Positions 62,252-64,000 of a stretch of DNA of 64,000 nucleotides are shown piece by piece. The translations under genes were made by a program, and so were the position numbers. Under the pieces are notes generated by a model. That model worked only from the letters and a program-made list of their open reading frames with translations. It did not search any database and had not been told where the DNA came from. This DNA comes from Gerris lacustris (lineage: Eukaryota > Arthropoda > Insecta > Hemiptera > Gerridae): contig OX578280.1 of assembly GCA_951217055.1 (NCBI GenBank), forward strand, positions 37,647,628-37,711,627. Direction: 5' to 3'. Each line of letters begins with the position of its first letter. Positions within the stretch are counted from its first letter, which is position 1.

Positions 62252-63828
62252 GAAGTCTATTTATTTACTGGAACAGTATTTTGAGTACAAGCCTGGGCTG
62301 TATTCGTCATGTTTTGATCGTCCTACGAGGACTGTGACTGACTAGTAGGTTCGGACCTCTCTGGTCATATATGGTTCCCCGGCACTTATATACCTGATAA
62401 GGGTTACCTTAGACGCATAACCGAGAACATCCGGCTTTTTGCCTGAACCTTTTTTTTTTCTCCGGTTTAAATATTAGTGAAGATACTGTAATAGTTTGAA
62501 CAAGCTTATCATAACACTATTTTAAATATTGTCTGTTGAGATGCATGATATTTGTTACCTCTTACTAGTAAGTGGTGGGTATTCTGGTGAAGGTTACATT
62601 AGCTTTGTTTAGATGCTCATAAAAGTGGCATATTTACGACTTTAGTAGCTGGAAAAGTACTAGAATGTATTTAATTAGCATTTGTTGCAAAAACGGAGGT
62701 TATATTCCTACCGTCCTCTTTATTACAACAATTATCTTGTCATTTGTATTATATGGATTGTCTTGTTTGTGTGTGCTGGCTTTACACTGAAGACCTTTTA
62801 CTCTTTTACGTGGGCAACTTTGACATTTTTATTTTGTAGTTATGTGTACGCTCTAACCATCTACAGTTTGGGTTGTTGTTAAAATTTATTTCCTCATAGG
62901 AAATTTATTCGTTTGAAATGTCCTGAGTATGGATGCAATCATTTGCAATAGGTGTCAAATATATTACATCCTTAATGAATAAGTTACTAATTGAATAAAA
63001 GAGAGACAAAAAGAAGTCTATTTATTTATTGGAACAGTATTTTGAGTACAAGCCTGAGCCGTATTCGTCATGTTTTATTTCGTCCTAAGAGGACTGTGAC
63101 TGACCAGTAGGTTCGGACCTCTCTGGTAATAAATGGTTTTCCCGGCTATTATATACCTAATGAGGGATACCTTAGACGCATAACCGAGAACATTGGGCTT
63201 TTTGCCTTAACCTTTATATAATTTCGGTTTGAAGCACTGCAAAGAATATGTAATTTATTATGACATCTATTGTCGAATATTTCCATTTTTGTGAAGCCAA
63301 TTCTTATATGTTTTACTTCTTAGAAATATCTAAACTGAATGCGGCAAGTACTGTTACTAGAATGCCTTGAACAGCTTTTAAGTGGCATTTATTTACACAT
63401 TTAATGGCTGTGTTGTCAGATTGATCACGGTTTATATTGTTAAAAAGAGAATAATTAAAAGTATCTATGGTTTATTACGCTCGAAGTTTCTACGGTGTCC
63501 GGAGTCTATCGTAAGATTTATTTCTCGAATTGTCAATTTTTTATTTGTAATAATGCTTTGTCTATTTAGTTTGTGTTGGTTCGCATACTAATAATCTCTT
63601 AATGTCTATGTGATTTTTAAACTTTGGGTCCTTTTTATATATTTTTGCTACTCTTAGTGTATGCAGCCTGGATTATCGTAGAAGTTTGTTAGTTGTTTAG
63701 AGAATAATGGAATTGTTAAAACAAGCTTTATTGTACAAGAGGGTTTGATTGCCAAATTTTGCAATATGTTGGAAAATACTTACATTAATAATTATAAATC
63801 TCAATTTAAATAAAGGAGAAGTTAAAAA
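62252..63828 (+). repeat. Dimer D39 (Q / I; B from 63013)
   Basis: A has the 'gatatttgtt' loss shared with D37 but 'gacctttt'. B as in D38. Confidence 0.97.
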
Positions 63829-64000
63829 GAAGTCTATTTATTTACTGGAACAGTATTTTGAGTACAAGCCTGGGCTGTATTCGTCATGTTTTGATCGTCC
63901 TACGAGGACTGTGACTGACTAGTAGGTTCGGACCTCTCTGGTCATATATGGTTCCCCGGCACTTATATACCTGATAAGGGTTACCTTAGACGCATAACCG
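63829..64000 (+). repeat. Dimer D40, cut by the window edge
   Basis: Only the first 172 bp of an A core, past the TATA box to 'cgcataaccg'. The array continues outside the window. Confidence 0.95.

Larger units (their letters stand above)
1301..64000 (+). repeat. A/B dimer satellite array (about 1,577-bp unit, 39 dimers plus partial ends)
   Basis: Head-to-tail copies run to the right edge and surely continue beyond. Spacing of the A frame start is 1,576-1,578 bp almost throughout; the exceptions are 1,570 (D6 to D7, a 6-bp and small deletions), 2,595 (TE2 in D8), 1,573, 1,595 (D11) and 764 (B lost after D20). All copies have the same orientation. The left copies (D1-D11) differ from each other at many sites; those from D12 on differ at only a handful, the usual picture of a young homogenised centre and an older edge. 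No protein gene, rRNA or CRISPR-like structure is seen within it. Confidence 0.97.

Noticed and set aside
2534..63591. Dozens of 66- and 69-codon frames as a repeated membrane-protein gene family
   Set aside because: They lack ATG starts, stops occur in several copies, a second frame is equally open, and the T-rich strand alone gives hydrophobic open frames.
1301..64000. CRISPR array or phage/plasmid concatemer
   Set aside because: Repeats are 0.8-1.6 kb without short repeat-spacer structure; inserted elements and sequence style are eukaryotic.

Overview
This window looks like a eukaryotic, probably arthropod, satellite block. It is A+T-rich and has no convincing protein gene, operon, rRNA or complete tRNA. 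The arthropod guess rests on two inserted non-autonomous elements with GTCTGTC microsatellite cores and the 'ccgattttgacgaaatttgg' style of sequence common in insect repeats. I cannot name the species.

Layout. Positions 1-225 hold a degraded, internally deleted copy of the element described next. Positions 226-674 hold a diverged relative of the satellite's A half plus a scrambled array edge. Positions 675-1300 are an inserted element (TE1) with 12-bp inverted repeats and a tRNA T-arm-like segment. From 1301 to the right edge the window is one head-to-tail array: a partial left unit, 39 dimers (D1-D39) of about 1,577 bp and a cut fortieth. D8 is split by a second element (TE2, 13335-14352). 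D20 has lost its B half.

Unit design. Each dimer is A (about 762 bp) then B (about 815 bp). Both halves begin with the same roughly 200-bp core (about 90% alike by eye) and then carry unrelated bodies. Each core has a TATATA box followed by small inverted repeats; each body ends with AATAAA about 12 bp before the next core. Each half is therefore laid out like a small transcription unit: promoter-like core, private body, poly(A)-like signal. The bodies have open frames of 66 codons (A) and 69 codons (B), but these open at TTG and GTG, have no ATG at the start and carry nonsense changes in several copies, so I treat them as non-coding. Very short ATG frames exist (16 codons in A, 36 in B).

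The diverged relative at 226-592 keeps the core much better than the body, and one core hairpin shows a compensatory base-pair change. The core is therefore the best candidate for the functional part (promoter, structured RNA, protein-binding site or recombination site). The array records its own history: a multi-dimer duplication on the left, a six-dimer higher-order block at about 20.5, 38.6 and 48.1 kb, a core-to-core deletion, a fused dimer and mosaic B halves. In the dimer entries A types are P (CCAACACGG at the frame start), Q (CAAAAACGG), QN (Q plus further changes) and S (TCG second codon). B types are I, H and F, named from diagnostic bases given in the entries. Dimer boundaries are set at the shared 'gaagtctattt' motif and were read by eye (about +/-2 bp).
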